From DASZCR01 sp035942915 (lineage in GTDB: Bacteria; Acidobacteriota; Blastocatellia; Pyrinomonadales; Pyrinomonadaceae): a DNA stretch of 16,348 nucleotides. Both the position numbers and the translations under genes were made by a program. This document shows positions 7,871 to 15,592 of this stretch, in pieces (within the stretch, counting starts at the first letter, position 1; each line of letters starts with the position of its first letter). Under the pieces are notes generated by a model. It saw only the letters and a program-made list of their open reading frames with translations. It was not told the DNA's origin and did not search any database. The DNA lies in contig DASZCR010000296.1 of assembly GCA_035942915.1 (NCBI GenBank), forward strand, positions 1 through 16,348, given 5' to 3'.

Positions 7871-9580
7871 ATGGCACGCATTGTCATGACCATCGCGCTG
7901 GCGTTGATGCTCGAAACGGCGGCGCTGGCACAGGCGGGCGCGGCTGCCAACGGCGAGCGCGAGACGTTGGCGGCGAGCGTCGACCAATTGTTTGCGCAGT
8001 GGGACAAGCCGGACACGCCCGGTTGCGCGCTGGCCGTCATCAAAGACGGCGACATCGTCTACCGGCGCGGCTACGGCGCGGCCAACCTTGAACTCTCTGT
8101 GCCTCTCACGCCCGCTTCGGTTTTTAACGTCGGGTCAATCGCCAAACAGTTCACGGCGATGTCGATTCTCATGCTCGAGCAGCAAGGGAAACTCTCTCTC
8201 GACGATGCCATCAGAAAGTATCTGCCGGAAGTGCCCGACTTCGGCACGCCCATCACGCTGCGCCACCTGATGCAACACACGAGCGGCCTGCGCGACCTTC
8301 TGGAGATGCGTGAGATGGCCGGCTGGCGCATCGGCGACCTGACGACCGAGAAAGATGTCCTCGACATGGTGTCGAGACAGCGGACGCTCAACCATCCGCC
8401 CGGAGAGGAGTTTCTTTATACCAACACGGGTTACGTGTTGCTGGCCGTAGTCGTCAAGCGCGTCGCGGGTCAATCGCTGCGCGAGTTCGCCGAAGCCAAC
8501 ATCTTCAAGCCGCTCGGCATGAACAGCACACACTTCTACGACTCTCATCGCGCCATCATCAAAGGTCTGGTGGACGGGTACGTGCCGCACGAATCGGGTT
8601 TCCTGAAGTGGATGCCCGCCGACGACCACATCGGCTCAAGTAACCTCTACACGACGGTCGAAGACCTCGCGCGTTGGGATAAGAATTTCTACGACGGGCG
8701 GGTTGGAGGCGCAGCCCTCCTCGAACTGATGCTGACGCCCGGCACGCTCAACGACGGATTCAGGCTCGAATACGCGCACGGCCTCTACGTCACTTCCTAC
8801 AAAGGGCTGAAGACGGTCGTCCATAACGGCTCATCGCTCGGCTATCAGGGAACGCTGCACCGTTACCCGGAGCAACGCTTCTCTGTGGCGCTCCTCTGCA
8901 ACGTCAGAGGCAACAACCCGGACGCGTTGGCGCGACGCGTCGCCGACCTCTATCTGGCCGAACAGTTCAAACAGACGGCGACGGCGAGCCGGAGCGACAC
9001 GACCCTCGCGCCGCCTCAGACCGTCAAACTGTCGGAGCAGGAGTTATCGCGGGTCGCAGGTCTTTACTGGAACCCTGTGGCCGACACCGTGCGACGCGTC
9101 TACTTGAAGGAAGGCAAGCTGATGTACTTCAGAGCGCCCGGCAACGAAAGCGAGTTGGCTCCGCTCGGCGACAACCGTTTCCTCATGCTCGGCGCGCGCA
9201 ACAGAGTCGAGATAAGCTTCAAGTCTCCGCGACCGGGCGCTCCGTTGCAGATGTTCTTTTCCGAAGCCGGGAGCAGGCCGAGCGTACAGGAGACGGTGCC
9301 GCCGGCTTCTTACGAGCCGCGCCAGTTAAACGAATTTGCGGGGACATATTACAGCCCGGAGTTGGACACAACTTACACGCTCACTCCCGACAAAGACAGG
9401 TTGCTTCTGCGGACAGGCAATTGGGGAGATTTTCTGCTCTCGCCACGCTTCGTCGATTCATTCGCCAACCCGCAGGAAATGGGCAGCATCGTCTTCACGC
9501 GCGATGAGAAGAAACGCGTCTCCGGCTTCGTCATCAGGTCGGGCAAAGTCAGAAACCTGCGCTTTGATAAAACCAGATAG
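7871..9580 (+). CDS. Exported class-C beta-lactamase / DD-peptidase-fold serine hydrolase with two C-terminal modules
   Basis: This is a 569-residue protein with a signal peptide (about residues 1-20, ending AALAQ). The catalytic domain (about 35-365) has the three class-C motifs: SIAK (Ser89, Lys92), YTN (Tyr183, Asn185) and HNG (318-320). These fit penicillin-binding-protein-like hydrolases, esterases or peptidases; most chromosomal relatives are not resistance enzymes. The C-terminal 180 residues appear to hold two related lipocalin-like (DUF3471-type) modules, starting near LSRVAGLYWNP (392) and LNEFAGTYYSP (486). GAGGAAATAAG directly before ATG supports the start. It stands alone on the plus strand and converges with the next gene 45 nt away. 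The stop is TAG. The substrate cannot be assigned from the sequence. Confidence 0.9.
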   Translation: MARIVMTIALALMLETAALAQAGAAANGERETLAASVDQLFAQWDKPDTPGCALAVIKDGDIVYRRGYGAANLELSVPLTPASVFNVGSIAKQFTAMSILMLEQQGKLSLDDAIRKYLPEVPDFGTPITLRHLMQHTSGLRDLLEMREMAGWRIGDLTTEKDVLDMVSRQRTLNHPPGEEFLYTNTGYVLLAVVVKRVAGQSLREFAEANIFKPLGMNSTHFYDSHRAIIKGLVDGYVPHESGFLKWMPADDHIGSSNLYTTVEDLARWDKNFYDGRVGGAALLELMLTPGTLNDGFRLEYAHGLYVTSYKGLKTVVHNGSSLGYQGTLHRYPEQRFSVALLCNVRGNNPDALARRVADLYLAEQFKQTATASRSDTTLAPPQTVKLSEQELSRVAGLYWNPVADTVRRVYLKEGKLMYFRAPGNESELAPLGDNRFLMLGARNRVEISFKSPRPGAPLQMFFSEAGSRPSVQETVPPASYEPRQLNEFAGTYYSPELDTTYTLTPDKDRLLLRTGNWGDFLLSPRFVDSFANPQEMGSIVFTRDEKKRVSGFVIRSGKVRNLRFDKTR

Positions 9581-9625
9581 CCCGCCGCCTCGCAGGCCGC
9601 ACTCCACTCGCCGGGAATCAACTGC

Positions 9626-11455
9626 TCATCGTGCGCCGACGACCACGACCGAGTTGACGTTTCTCCCGGCGTCGGTCTCTTTCGAGGGGTTGGCCGGGTC
9701 GAGCATCCACCTGTTATCGACGACGAACTGATAGGCATATCTGCCCGGAGCTAAATCGATTCGACAGACCCACTCCGCGCCCTCTCTGACGCAGAGCCTC
9801 TGGCGCGAGTTCCAGTTGTTGAATGTTCCTGCGAGAGCGACGGTCAGAGCGTCGGCGTGTCCCTTCAACCTGAAGGTCGTGTTGCCGCTCAGGGCGGGCG
9901 TCGGAAGGCTCTCTCTTTTGGCCGTACTCGTCCCGCCGTTCCAGTCGCGCTGAACGCCGACGACCCGCCCCTGTTCGTCTTTCAGGAACGTGTACGTCGG
10001 GACGCCGTCTCTGGCGATGAAGAACTTTGTTTCCGACTCAGGATACATCTCATAAACGTTGCCGAGCGCCCAAATCAGATAGAGGCGATTATTTCGCGTG
10101 ACGACCGTAACCGGATACCCCCGGTCGATTTCGTAATAGCCGACGTACTTTTCATATAGTTCAGGATTCACGCGGGCGACCGTCTTTTCAACCGGGCGAT
10201 AATCAATCCAATCGTACTCGCGCGCGATGGCGAGCATGATTTCCGTGACCAACTGAAAGCCGTTATAGGTGTCCTGATTGACCATCACGACGGCGCCCTG
10301 ACCATGCCAGTTGTAGCCGACCATCAAGGCCGTAAAGCCGGGCATCCCGCCGCTATGAGAGAAGCGCGGAGTTCTGCCTGCGGTGTTCACTTCAAGACCG
10401 AGACTCCAACCCGCGCGGAAGGGAGTGAGCATCAGGTCTGCTGTCTCCTGCGACAGGACAGTTCCGGGTTGGCCTGCTTTGGCTTTCTGCAATCCGAGAA
10501 TAAAACGCGCGAGGTCTGTGGGCGTCGTCCAGAGACCGCTCGCGGCCATTGCCGGGGTCGAGGGGAATCTGTTTTCAATCGGCCTCGCGTCGGTCGAGCC
10601 ATGCCCGGTCGCCGTCCTCGCCCAGAACTGCGGCGGCAGAGGATTCTCAAACGTGCTCTGCGTCATCCCCAACTTGTCGAATAAGGTCTCCCGCATCAGT
10701 TCGGGAAAAGATTTTTTCGCCACGTCCATCAGCAACAACTGCATGACGGCGTAACCGGCCGACGAATACGCCCAACGGCAATTAGGCTCGAATTCAGCCT
10801 GCACGGGCTGTCCCTCGGCGGGCGGCGTGCCGCTGAGAGCCTGCACGAGCGTCGGGAACGGGTCGCCGAAGCGATGTGTTCTGCCGCTGCCCGCGCCGAG
10901 CGGCAGCCCCGATGTGTGATTCAACAAACGACGCAGCGTGACTTTCGAGCGTTTCGTGTACTCGTTCTCCGGCACTTTCCACGACACGAGTCTGTTGTTC
11001 ACGTCCTCATCCAAGTCCAACCGGCCGTTCTCAACAAACTTCAGCGCCGCCATCGCCGCGACGGGTTTGCTTATCGAACCGGCGGAGAAGAGCGTCTCAG
11101 CCGTCACCGGGTCGCTGCGGCCTGCCTCTTTCAAACCGTACCCGCGCGCCCATTCAATCTTTCCGTCGTTGATGACGGCGATGCTCACGCCCTGTGTGTT
11201 GTAATAACGCATCCGGTCGGCGAGTTTGAGACGCACGGGCGGCGCGCCTTTGAGCACCGCCGGAAGCAGCAGACCTTCTTCGACACGTCGAATCCTGTCC
11301 TCGATGTTTCGGGCGACCGGCAGCGCCGCCGACCTGTGGGAGAGACCGCGTTGGCGCTTCCCGGCCGCCGTCTTGTGCCTGTGCTGCGGATGGCCGACGC
11401 CTGCGCCGAAGAGCAAAGAGAATGTCGTCAGCAAAGTTAACAGCGGCTTTTTCAT
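9626..11455 (-). CDS. Exported beta-lactamase-fold serine hydrolase fused to a CBM48/AMPK-type glycan-binding domain
   Basis: This is a 609-residue protein with a signal peptide (MKKPLLTLLTTFSLLFGAG). The hydrolase domain has SISK (Ser127, Lys130), Tyr230 in YSSAGY (Ser in place of the usual Asn of YxN) and HSGG (His367). After a linker region (about 430-520) the last 80 residues (about 528-606) match a CBM48 / AMPK glycogen-binding domain: VALAGTFNNWN, then APGRYAYQFVVDNRWMLDP and a closing NSVVVV. The domain order suggests a hydrolase tethered to a polysaccharide or peptidoglycan-like glycan. The start at 11455 is chosen for the signal peptide. GAGG is 11 nt upstream, and an out-of-frame ATG sits between. 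A TTG at 11527 would extend it but would bury the signal. It lies 141 nt downstream of the AraC regulator gene on the same strand. Confidence 0.88.
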   Translation of the reverse strand: MKKPLLTLLTTFSLLFGAGVGHPQHRHKTAAGKRQRGLSHRSAALPVARNIEDRIRRVEEGLLLPAVLKGAPPVRLKLADRMRYYNTQGVSIAVINDGKIEWARGYGLKEAGRSDPVTAETLFSAGSISKPVAAMAALKFVENGRLDLDEDVNNRLVSWKVPENEYTKRSKVTLRRLLNHTSGLPLGAGSGRTHRFGDPFPTLVQALSGTPPAEGQPVQAEFEPNCRWAYSSAGYAVMQLLLMDVAKKSFPELMRETLFDKLGMTQSTFENPLPPQFWARTATGHGSTDARPIENRFPSTPAMAASGLWTTPTDLARFILGLQKAKAGQPGTVLSQETADLMLTPFRAGWSLGLEVNTAGRTPRFSHSGGMPGFTALMVGYNWHGQGAVVMVNQDTYNGFQLVTEIMLAIAREYDWIDYRPVEKTVARVNPELYEKYVGYYEIDRGYPVTVVTRNNRLYLIWALGNVYEMYPESETKFFIARDGVPTYTFLKDEQGRVVGVQRDWNGGTSTAKRESLPTPALSGNTTFRLKGHADALTVALAGTFNNWNSRQRLCVREGAEWVCRIDLAPGRYAYQFVVDNRWMLDPANPSKETDAGRNVNSVVVVGAR

Positions 11456-11596
11456 GCGACATGATTCCTCGACAGTCTTCAGTCTGGAGAGGAGCGCGCC
11501 GATGTCGGCCATGCGCGAGCGCATCAAGGAGATGGCCTCTCAGGCGAGTTGAACAGACCTTGACGGGGTCGTTCGACGCTGCGGCACGAACTTCCT

Positions 11597-12469
11597 CTAA
11601 CTGAATTGTAGGCTTCTTCGGCGGGCTGAGTTTTGTATGTTATTGCGGTCGCGCACATATTTTCCCGGCGTCACGCCGACGATGCGCTTGAAGTGCCTGC
11701 TCAGGTGGCTCTGGTCTGTGAACCCTGTCTCGGCCGCCACGTCGGCGATTGACCACCCATCGCGGAGCAGTCTTTTGGCCTGCGAGATACGCAGTTGAGT
11801 CTGGTATTCAAAGGGCGGCAGACCGACGACCTCGTGGAAGGTGCGGAGCAGGTGGAAGGGACTGATGTGGCTCAGGGCGGCGAGTTGGCGCAGCGAGACG
11901 TTCTCGGCGTAGTTCGCCTCCAAATACTCGCGCGCGATTTTGAGATAACGATGTACGCCGCCGACCGCCAGCGCCGGAACGCCGCCCGACCCATGCCGCG
12001 CAAACAGTCGCGCCATCACGGAAATGAAGGCCGACTCCTGCTCAAGCGCGGAGTCGGCCTGTTCGAGTTTGATGTGAAGGCGCAGCAGCGCATCGAAAAT
12101 GGGGCTGCGCTGAACGACCGGAACCGGGAAGCAGGGCGCGTGTGCGCGTCCCGTAATGTCCTGATTGATTTGCTTGAGCAGTTCGGCCGCAGGGTAGAAG
12201 GTGCGGTAAGTAAAGCCCTGCGCGTCAATCGAGTAGTTAGCATGAGGCTCGCCCGGATTCATCAGTATCAGGCTTCCGGCAGGAGCGGCGTGAGCCGTCC
12301 CGCGATGCGTAATCTCCTCGACCCCTTGCACGATGATGCCGATGATGTACTCCTCGTGAAGATGACGCGGGAAGGCGTGATTCAGATAACAGGCATAAGC
12401 CATCTCCAAACCGTCCAGATTTTTCGGATGACAAAATTTCACTTGCGGAGATGACGGTTCAGACCTCAT
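11597..12469 (-). CDS. AraC-family transcriptional regulator with cupin-type sensor domain
   Basis: This is a 290-residue cytoplasmic regulator. The N-terminal part (about 10-110) is an AraC-binding cupin, seen in HAFPRHLHEEY (31-41), the hydrophobic strand after it, and LILMNPGEPH (67-76). The C-terminal part holds the paired helix-turn-helix: first NVSLRQLAALSHISPFHLLRTF (190-211), second SIADVAAETGFTDQSHLSRHFKRIVGVTP (240-268). The recognition pattern is the ordinary HTH_18 one. The start has only a weak GAGGG about 14 nt upstream, so it is less certain; a TTGACA on the minus strand about 85 nt upstream has no well-placed -10. Targets are probably adjacent: the hydrolase downstream or the alpha/beta hydrolase cluster upstream. 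The ligand is unknown. The stop is TAG. Confidence 0.92.
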   Translation of the reverse strand: MRSEPSSPQVKFCHPKNLDGLEMAYACYLNHAFPRHLHEEYIIGIIVQGVEEITHRGTAHAAPAGSLILMNPGEPHANYSIDAQGFTYRTFYPAAELLKQINQDITGRAHAPCFPVPVVQRSPIFDALLRLHIKLEQADSALEQESAFISVMARLFARHGSGGVPALAVGGVHRYLKIAREYLEANYAENVSLRQLAALSHISPFHLLRTFHEVVGLPPFEYQTQLRISQAKRLLRDGWSIADVAAETGFTDQSHLSRHFKRIVGVTPGKYVRDRNNIQNSARRRSLQFS

Positions 12470-12583
12470 CGAAACTCACACCCTCACTACTTAAAATCCT
12501 GCCCCCCTCGATTGTCGCCGCCTGACGCGCGCTGAAGTGTCAAACGACGCGGGCAACCGCATGGTTCGCCGACAGTCTGCCGT

Positions 12584-13402
12584 TCAGCCATCGCCGCTTA
12601 AAAATGTCAGGACGTGATGATTGAACTCCTGTGGCCGTTCCATGTTAGGCAGGTGCGCCGTGCCCTCCATGACGACCTTGCGCGCTCCGGCAATCTGCTC
12701 CGCCAGAAAATCGGCCGTCGCCTGCGTCCTTCGTGTGTCGAGGTCGCCGATGATGATTAGTGTCGGGACGCGAAGCTCGCCGAGTCGCCCGACGGCGGGT
12801 GGCTCAAGCGCCTGCTCCTCGCCTGTCTCCACAGACTTCTTGAGGGCGATGTAGTTCATCAGACGGACGCGCTCACGCACGTTGCGGTCAACCTGCTCCG
12901 GCCTGCGCTGCGGCCCGTCAACCCAGATTTGCAGTTCAAGCTCGTTGACGCGCTCGACATCGCCTGCTTCATCTGCCATCTCCAACTCTCGCCACTGGCG
13001 GGGCATCGCTTCGGCAAACGTGAACCCGCTCAGCGCGGAGGCGACGAGGATAAGCCCGCGCGTCCGGCCGGGATGTTCAAGCGTAAAGTCGATAATCGTC
13101 TTCCCGCCCTGCGAGCAGCCGACGAGGAAAGCGCGTTCGAGGCCGAGGAAGTCGAGCAGGTCGGAGAGGTCTCGATGATGAGAATATGGCTCGGCGACCG
13201 TCTCTGTCTCTCCGAAGCCGCGCCGGTCGTAACGTATCACGCGGTAATGGCGTGCGAAGTCGGCAAACTGCTCGTCCCACATCCTGCGGTCAGCAATCCC
13301 CGCGTGAACGAGCACGAGCGGCGCTCCTTCTCCGGCTATCTCGTAGTAAAACTTTGCGCCGCCAATCTCAGCCAAACCGCGCGTGATGCCTTCATCCAAC
13401 AT
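12584..13402 (-). CDS. Alpha/beta hydrolase (esterase / lactonase-like)
   Basis: This is a 272-residue single-domain alpha/beta hydrolase without a signal peptide, so it is probably cytoplasmic. Visible motifs are the oxyanion-hole region LVHAGIADRRMW (about 32-43), the nucleophile elbow GCSQGG with Ser97, the acid in IIGDLDTR (Asp220 or Asp222) and the catalytic His250 in GTAHLPNMERP. Length and motif spacing match the canonical family. The substrate is not evident. The start at 13402 is chosen because AAAGGA lies 9 nt upstream and the family's N-terminus (ITRGLAEIGGAKFYYEIAGEG) begins just after. It sits 40 nt downstream of the CBU_0592-type gene and is probably co-transcribed with it; the AraC gene follows 114 nt later. 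Confidence 0.9.
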   Translation of the reverse strand: MLDEGITRGLAEIGGAKFYYEIAGEGAPLVLVHAGIADRRMWDEQFADFARHYRVIRYDRRGFGETETVAEPYSHHRDLSDLLDFLGLERAFLVGCSQGGKTIIDFTLEHPGRTRGLILVASALSGFTFAEAMPRQWRELEMADEAGDVERVNELELQIWVDGPQRRPEQVDRNVRERVRLMNYIALKKSVETGEEQALEPPAVGRLGELRVPTLIIIGDLDTRRTQATADFLAEQIAGARKVVMEGTAHLPNMERPQEFNHHVLTFLSGDG

Positions 13403-13442
13403 CGATAACAGTCCTTTGCAGCAGCCATCCGACGACGGAAAA

Positions 13443-13718
13443 TCACGGAGCGGGATGGCCTGATTGAGCCGTATTGCCGAGCGCCTTTCGCACAAGTCCG
13501 ATGGCGGCGACAGTCGCCCACGTCCCTTCCAACAGAACGAACGGCGCAAAATCAATCAGATACGACGAATAACAGGCCAACATTCCACCGATGAGATTCA
13601 GCACCAAGTAGAGGTAGCTTTCAGAGCGCAGGAACTTGAAGAGGTTCAAGAAGAAGGCTACCAGCAGCAGGCTGACGCCGATAAAGCCGATGACAGTCGA
13701 GTTATCCGGATAAGTCAT
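13443..13718 (-). CDS. CBU_0592-type small membrane protein
   Basis: This is a 91-residue protein with three predicted membrane helices at about 8-27, 35-54 and 57-76, separated by short loops, and a soluble C-terminal tail. The pattern GFIGVSLLLVAFFLNL, then YLVLNLIGGMLACYSSYLI and APFVLLEGTWATVAAIGL, matches the CBU_0592-like domain found in small bacterial membrane proteins of unknown function. No Shine-Dalgarno sequence is seen. Instead a TATAAT sits only 6 nt before the start codon, so the mRNA may be leaderless. It is followed 40 nt later by the alpha/beta hydrolase gene. The gap to the upstream VOC gene is 85 nt. Confidence 0.85.
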   Translation of the reverse strand: MTYPDNSTVIGFIGVSLLLVAFFLNLFKFLRSESYLYLVLNLIGGMLACYSSYLIDFAPFVLLEGTWATVAAIGLVRKALGNTAQSGHPAP

Positions 13719-13724
13719 ACATGG

Positions 13725-13730
13725 ATTATA
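13725..13730 (-). promoter_or_regulatory. TATAAT -10 element placing the transcript start at the initiator ATG (leaderless candidate)
   Basis: The minus strand reads TATAAT, then CCATGT, then the ATG of the membrane-protein gene at 13718. A normal -10 to +1 distance puts the first transcribed base at or next to that ATG. A weak -35 (TTAATT, spacing 16) lies upstream. The absence of any Shine-Dalgarno sequence here, unlike the neighbours, fits a leaderless mRNA. Confidence 0.4.
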
Positions 13731-13803
13731 TCTGCTTCCCTGATTAAATTAAGGAGCGATGATGAAAGACGCGCTCCTGCCCTCATCAGCGCGAAAAGAG
13801 TCG

Positions 13804-14226
13804 TTAGACGGCGCGCCGGGCGAGTGGATGATTGTCGTTGAGTTGGAGCAAGTCCCAGAGATTTCCGTACAAGTCTTCAAAGACGGCCACCATCCCGTAA
13901 GGCGCTCTCTGGGGTTCTCTGACAAACCTGACCCCTCTGGAAACCATCTCGTTGTAATCGCGCCAGAAGTCGTCCGTGTTGAGAAAGAGAAAGACGCGGC
14001 CGCCCGACTGATTGCCGACGAATGGCTCCTGCTCCGGTTTGGCGGCTCTGGCTAGTAATAATGTCGTGCCGACAGACCCCGGCGGAGAAACCACCACCCA
14101 ACGCTTATCCTGCTCCGGCTGATAGGTATCCTCAACCAATGTGAAATGGAGCTTCTTCGTATAAAACTCTATCGCCTCATCATAATCTCTCACGAGCAGC
14201 GCCACATGCACGATGGATTGTTTCAT
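13804..14226 (-). CDS. VOC (glyoxalase / bleomycin-resistance / extradiol dioxygenase fold) family protein
   Basis: This is a 140-residue cytoplasmic protein of the vicinal-oxygen-chelate fold. The first half begins IVHVALLVRDYDEAIEFYTKKLHF with His7 as the first metal ligand; the second half ends YGMVAVFEDLYGNLWDLLQL with Glu117 as the likely second-half ligand. Two beta-alpha-beta modules fill a normal single-domain length. The general pattern is that of unassigned bacterial VOC proteins rather than a clear glyoxalase I or resistance protein, so no substrate is given. The start is the first ATG before the conserved N-terminus; GGAG lies 11 nt upstream and GGAAG directly abuts it. It is the first gene of a minus-strand run reaching to the AraC and hydrolase genes. 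Confidence 0.9.
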   Translation of the reverse strand: MKQSIVHVALLVRDYDEAIEFYTKKLHFTLVEDTYQPEQDKRWVVVSPPGSVGTTLLLARAAKPEQEPFVGNQSGGRVFLFLNTDDFWRDYNEMVSRGVRFVREPQRAPYGMVAVFEDLYGNLWDLLQLNDNHPLARRAV

Positions 14227-14689
14227 CTTCCGACTTCTCCGTCATCAATTTTCCGACCTCCAAACAGCCGAATTGCCCCGCCGTGTGAGTAGCATCCACC
14301 CGTCGCCGTGTCGCTTGAGAAAGGCTGGCCTTCGCGCAGACGGATGATTTATAGTAGCGCCGTTCAAACGGCAGAGACATCCCGGTACTCGTGCGATAGG
14401 ACTGCGGAGGCCAGCACCCGCGACACGCGCACGGACAGCCCTCACGAGGCCTGTCAACAAGCATACCGCAGACCTCTCCGACAGGTCGCATCTTCACATC
14501 GAACCGGCAGAGAGTTTGGAACAGAGTGGTTTTTGTCACTATCAATAAGTATGACGAACCGGCACCGGCCGAGCCTTGCTCAAGCGTCATTCTTCTGACG
14601 TTGGGCAAGGGTGCGGTCTGAGCCGGCCTGACCCTGCCCGCCCTCGCATTTTCGAGTGTTTGTGTCTCGCCCGACAGGAGGTACTCTTG
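14227..14689. other. 463-nt intergenic region between divergent VOC and PEP-CTERM genes
   Basis: No convincing gene is seen. Open frames on both strands here lack family features, and their starts lack ribosome sites. The region holds a perfect 6-2-6 palindrome (GCCGTT/AACGGC, 14359-14372), smaller inverted repeats (CTGCGG at 14402 with CCGCAG at 14466) and the stable hairpin at 14574-14610. It must contain promoters for both flanking genes. One weak rightward candidate is TTGGAA (14516-14521), an 18-nt spacer and TATCAA (14540-14545). Confidence 0.6.
14559..14625 (+). ncRNA. Structured 5' leader candidate upstream of the PEP-CTERM gene
   Basis: A strong hairpin at 14574-14610 has 10 pairs beginning CCTTGC/GCAAGG, one bulged G, 5 more pairs (CGTCA/TGACG) and a 6-nt loop. 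It is flanked by GC-rich complementary segments (near 14560 and 14610) that could close an outer stem. It lies 80 nt before the start codon and just after a possible promoter. No known riboswitch consensus is recognised, and it does not look like a c-di-GMP aptamer. A cis-regulatory role is inference. Confidence 0.3.
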
Positions 14690-15460
14690 ATGAAAAGTTG
14701 GAGTATTCGCACGACGTTCAGAGTCCTGTTTCTCTGTCTCGTCGCCTGCGCGCTCTTCGCTCTCGCCGCACCGGAGACGCGCGCCGACGAGGTCTTCATC
14801 GCAGGTTACACTAACGGTTGCTTTGCGACGCCGACGACGCCCTGCCAGCCGCCGAACAGTCCGGCATCGCAGCAATCAACAATCTTGGGGCTGACCTACC
14901 AGAACGCCACTTTTCAGGGCATCACGGCCAACGGCTTTCTGGCCTTCGGCGGGAATCCTATTCCGCCGGGGGCGCAAAACCTCAACAACCTCGGCTCCTT
15001 CTTCCTCGACCCGTCGGTAGCAGCCACCTACGACGGCAACGATTTCAGGCTCCGCATCACCTTCACCGCCCCGCAGGGCATCGGCGACCCCTCAAGACTC
15101 TTCACGGCCGACATCGTCGGCACGGTCAGGTCTAACGAGAGCGGCGGCGTCACCATCGACTTCAGTGCGAACATCAACAACGGGATTCTCTTTACCTTCG
15201 TGGACACGAACTGCGAGCCTAACCCCTTGCCCGCAGATGCTCCGCCGGGGCAGCAGGTGACGTGCGGCTCCGGCTCGTTCAGGATTCGGATTCACGATGT
15301 CTCAATCAATCCCGGACAACTCGCCTCGCTGACGGGCGACATCATCAGCGCACAGCAGACACCCATTCCTGAGCCTGCGACGCTGCTCCTGCTTGGCACC
15401 GGACTCTCCGGCGTCGCCGCAAGCGTCCGCCGCCGACGCAAGGCGCGCGCTCAAGCATAA
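14690..15460 (+). CDS. PEP-CTERM sorting-signal exported protein
   Basis: This is a 256-residue exported protein. It has a signal peptide (about residues 1-32, ending ETRA) and a C-terminal PEP-CTERM tail: PIPEPATLLLLGTGLSG followed by a basic run of RRRRK (PEP motif at 227-229, then a membrane segment and arginines). This tail is recognised by an exosortase (EpsH/XrtA-type) that removes it at the envelope. The body (33-220) is beta-rich, with GITANGFLAFGG and FRLRITFTAP segments and at least four Cys residues, and matches no named domain for me. AGGAGG 8 nt upstream gives a very strong start. It is a single-gene unit behind a structured leader and ahead of a strong terminator. No exosortase or EPS gene is in the window. 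The role is probably in the extracellular matrix or surface. Confidence 0.9.
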   Translation: MKSWSIRTTFRVLFLCLVACALFALAAPETRADEVFIAGYTNGCFATPTTPCQPPNSPASQQSTILGLTYQNATFQGITANGFLAFGGNPIPPGAQNLNNLGSFFLDPSVAATYDGNDFRLRITFTAPQGIGDPSRLFTADIVGTVRSNESGGVTIDFSANINNGILFTFVDTNCEPNPLPADAPPGQQVTCGSGSFRIRIHDVSINPGQLASLTGDIISAQQTPIPEPATLLLLGTGLSGVAASVRRRRKARAQA

Positions 15461-15506
15461 CTTCTGACCGTGCGGCCTCGACGGCGAGGAGAGTGTGTGA
15501 ACAAGA

Positions 15507-15541
15507 AAGCGCCCGCGAGACAGTCTCGCGGGCGCTTCTTC
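15507..15541. terminator. Bidirectional intrinsic terminator between the PEP-CTERM and lipoprotein genes
   Basis: AAGCGCCCGCGAGA (15507-15520) and TCTCGCGGGCGCTT (15524-15537) form a perfect 14-bp stem with a 3-nt loop, followed on the plus strand by CTTCT and preceded by AACAAGA. It is 46 nt past the PEP-CTERM stop and 55 nt past the lipoprotein stop, so it serves both convergent genes. Confidence 0.85.
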
Positions 15542-15592
15542 TGTCGTCCACTGACGGCGCTCCTGCTCAGTCGCGTCGAGATATCCGGCGCG

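Noticed and set aside
7871..9580. Calling the class-C fold protein an antibiotic-resistance beta-lactamase
   Set aside because: The motifs are shared with many esterases and peptidases, the long C-terminal modules are unlike AmpC, and nothing nearby suggests resistance.
14308..14598. Plus-strand open frame of 96 codons before the PEP-CTERM gene
   Set aside because: Composition is unlike the neighbouring genes (Ser/Arg/Thr-rich, no hydrophobic core) and it overlaps the hairpin at 14574-14610.
14180..14875. Minus-strand open frame across the VOC to PEP-CTERM gap
   Set aside because: It overlaps the well-supported starts of both flanking genes, has a low-complexity basic product and no ribosome site.
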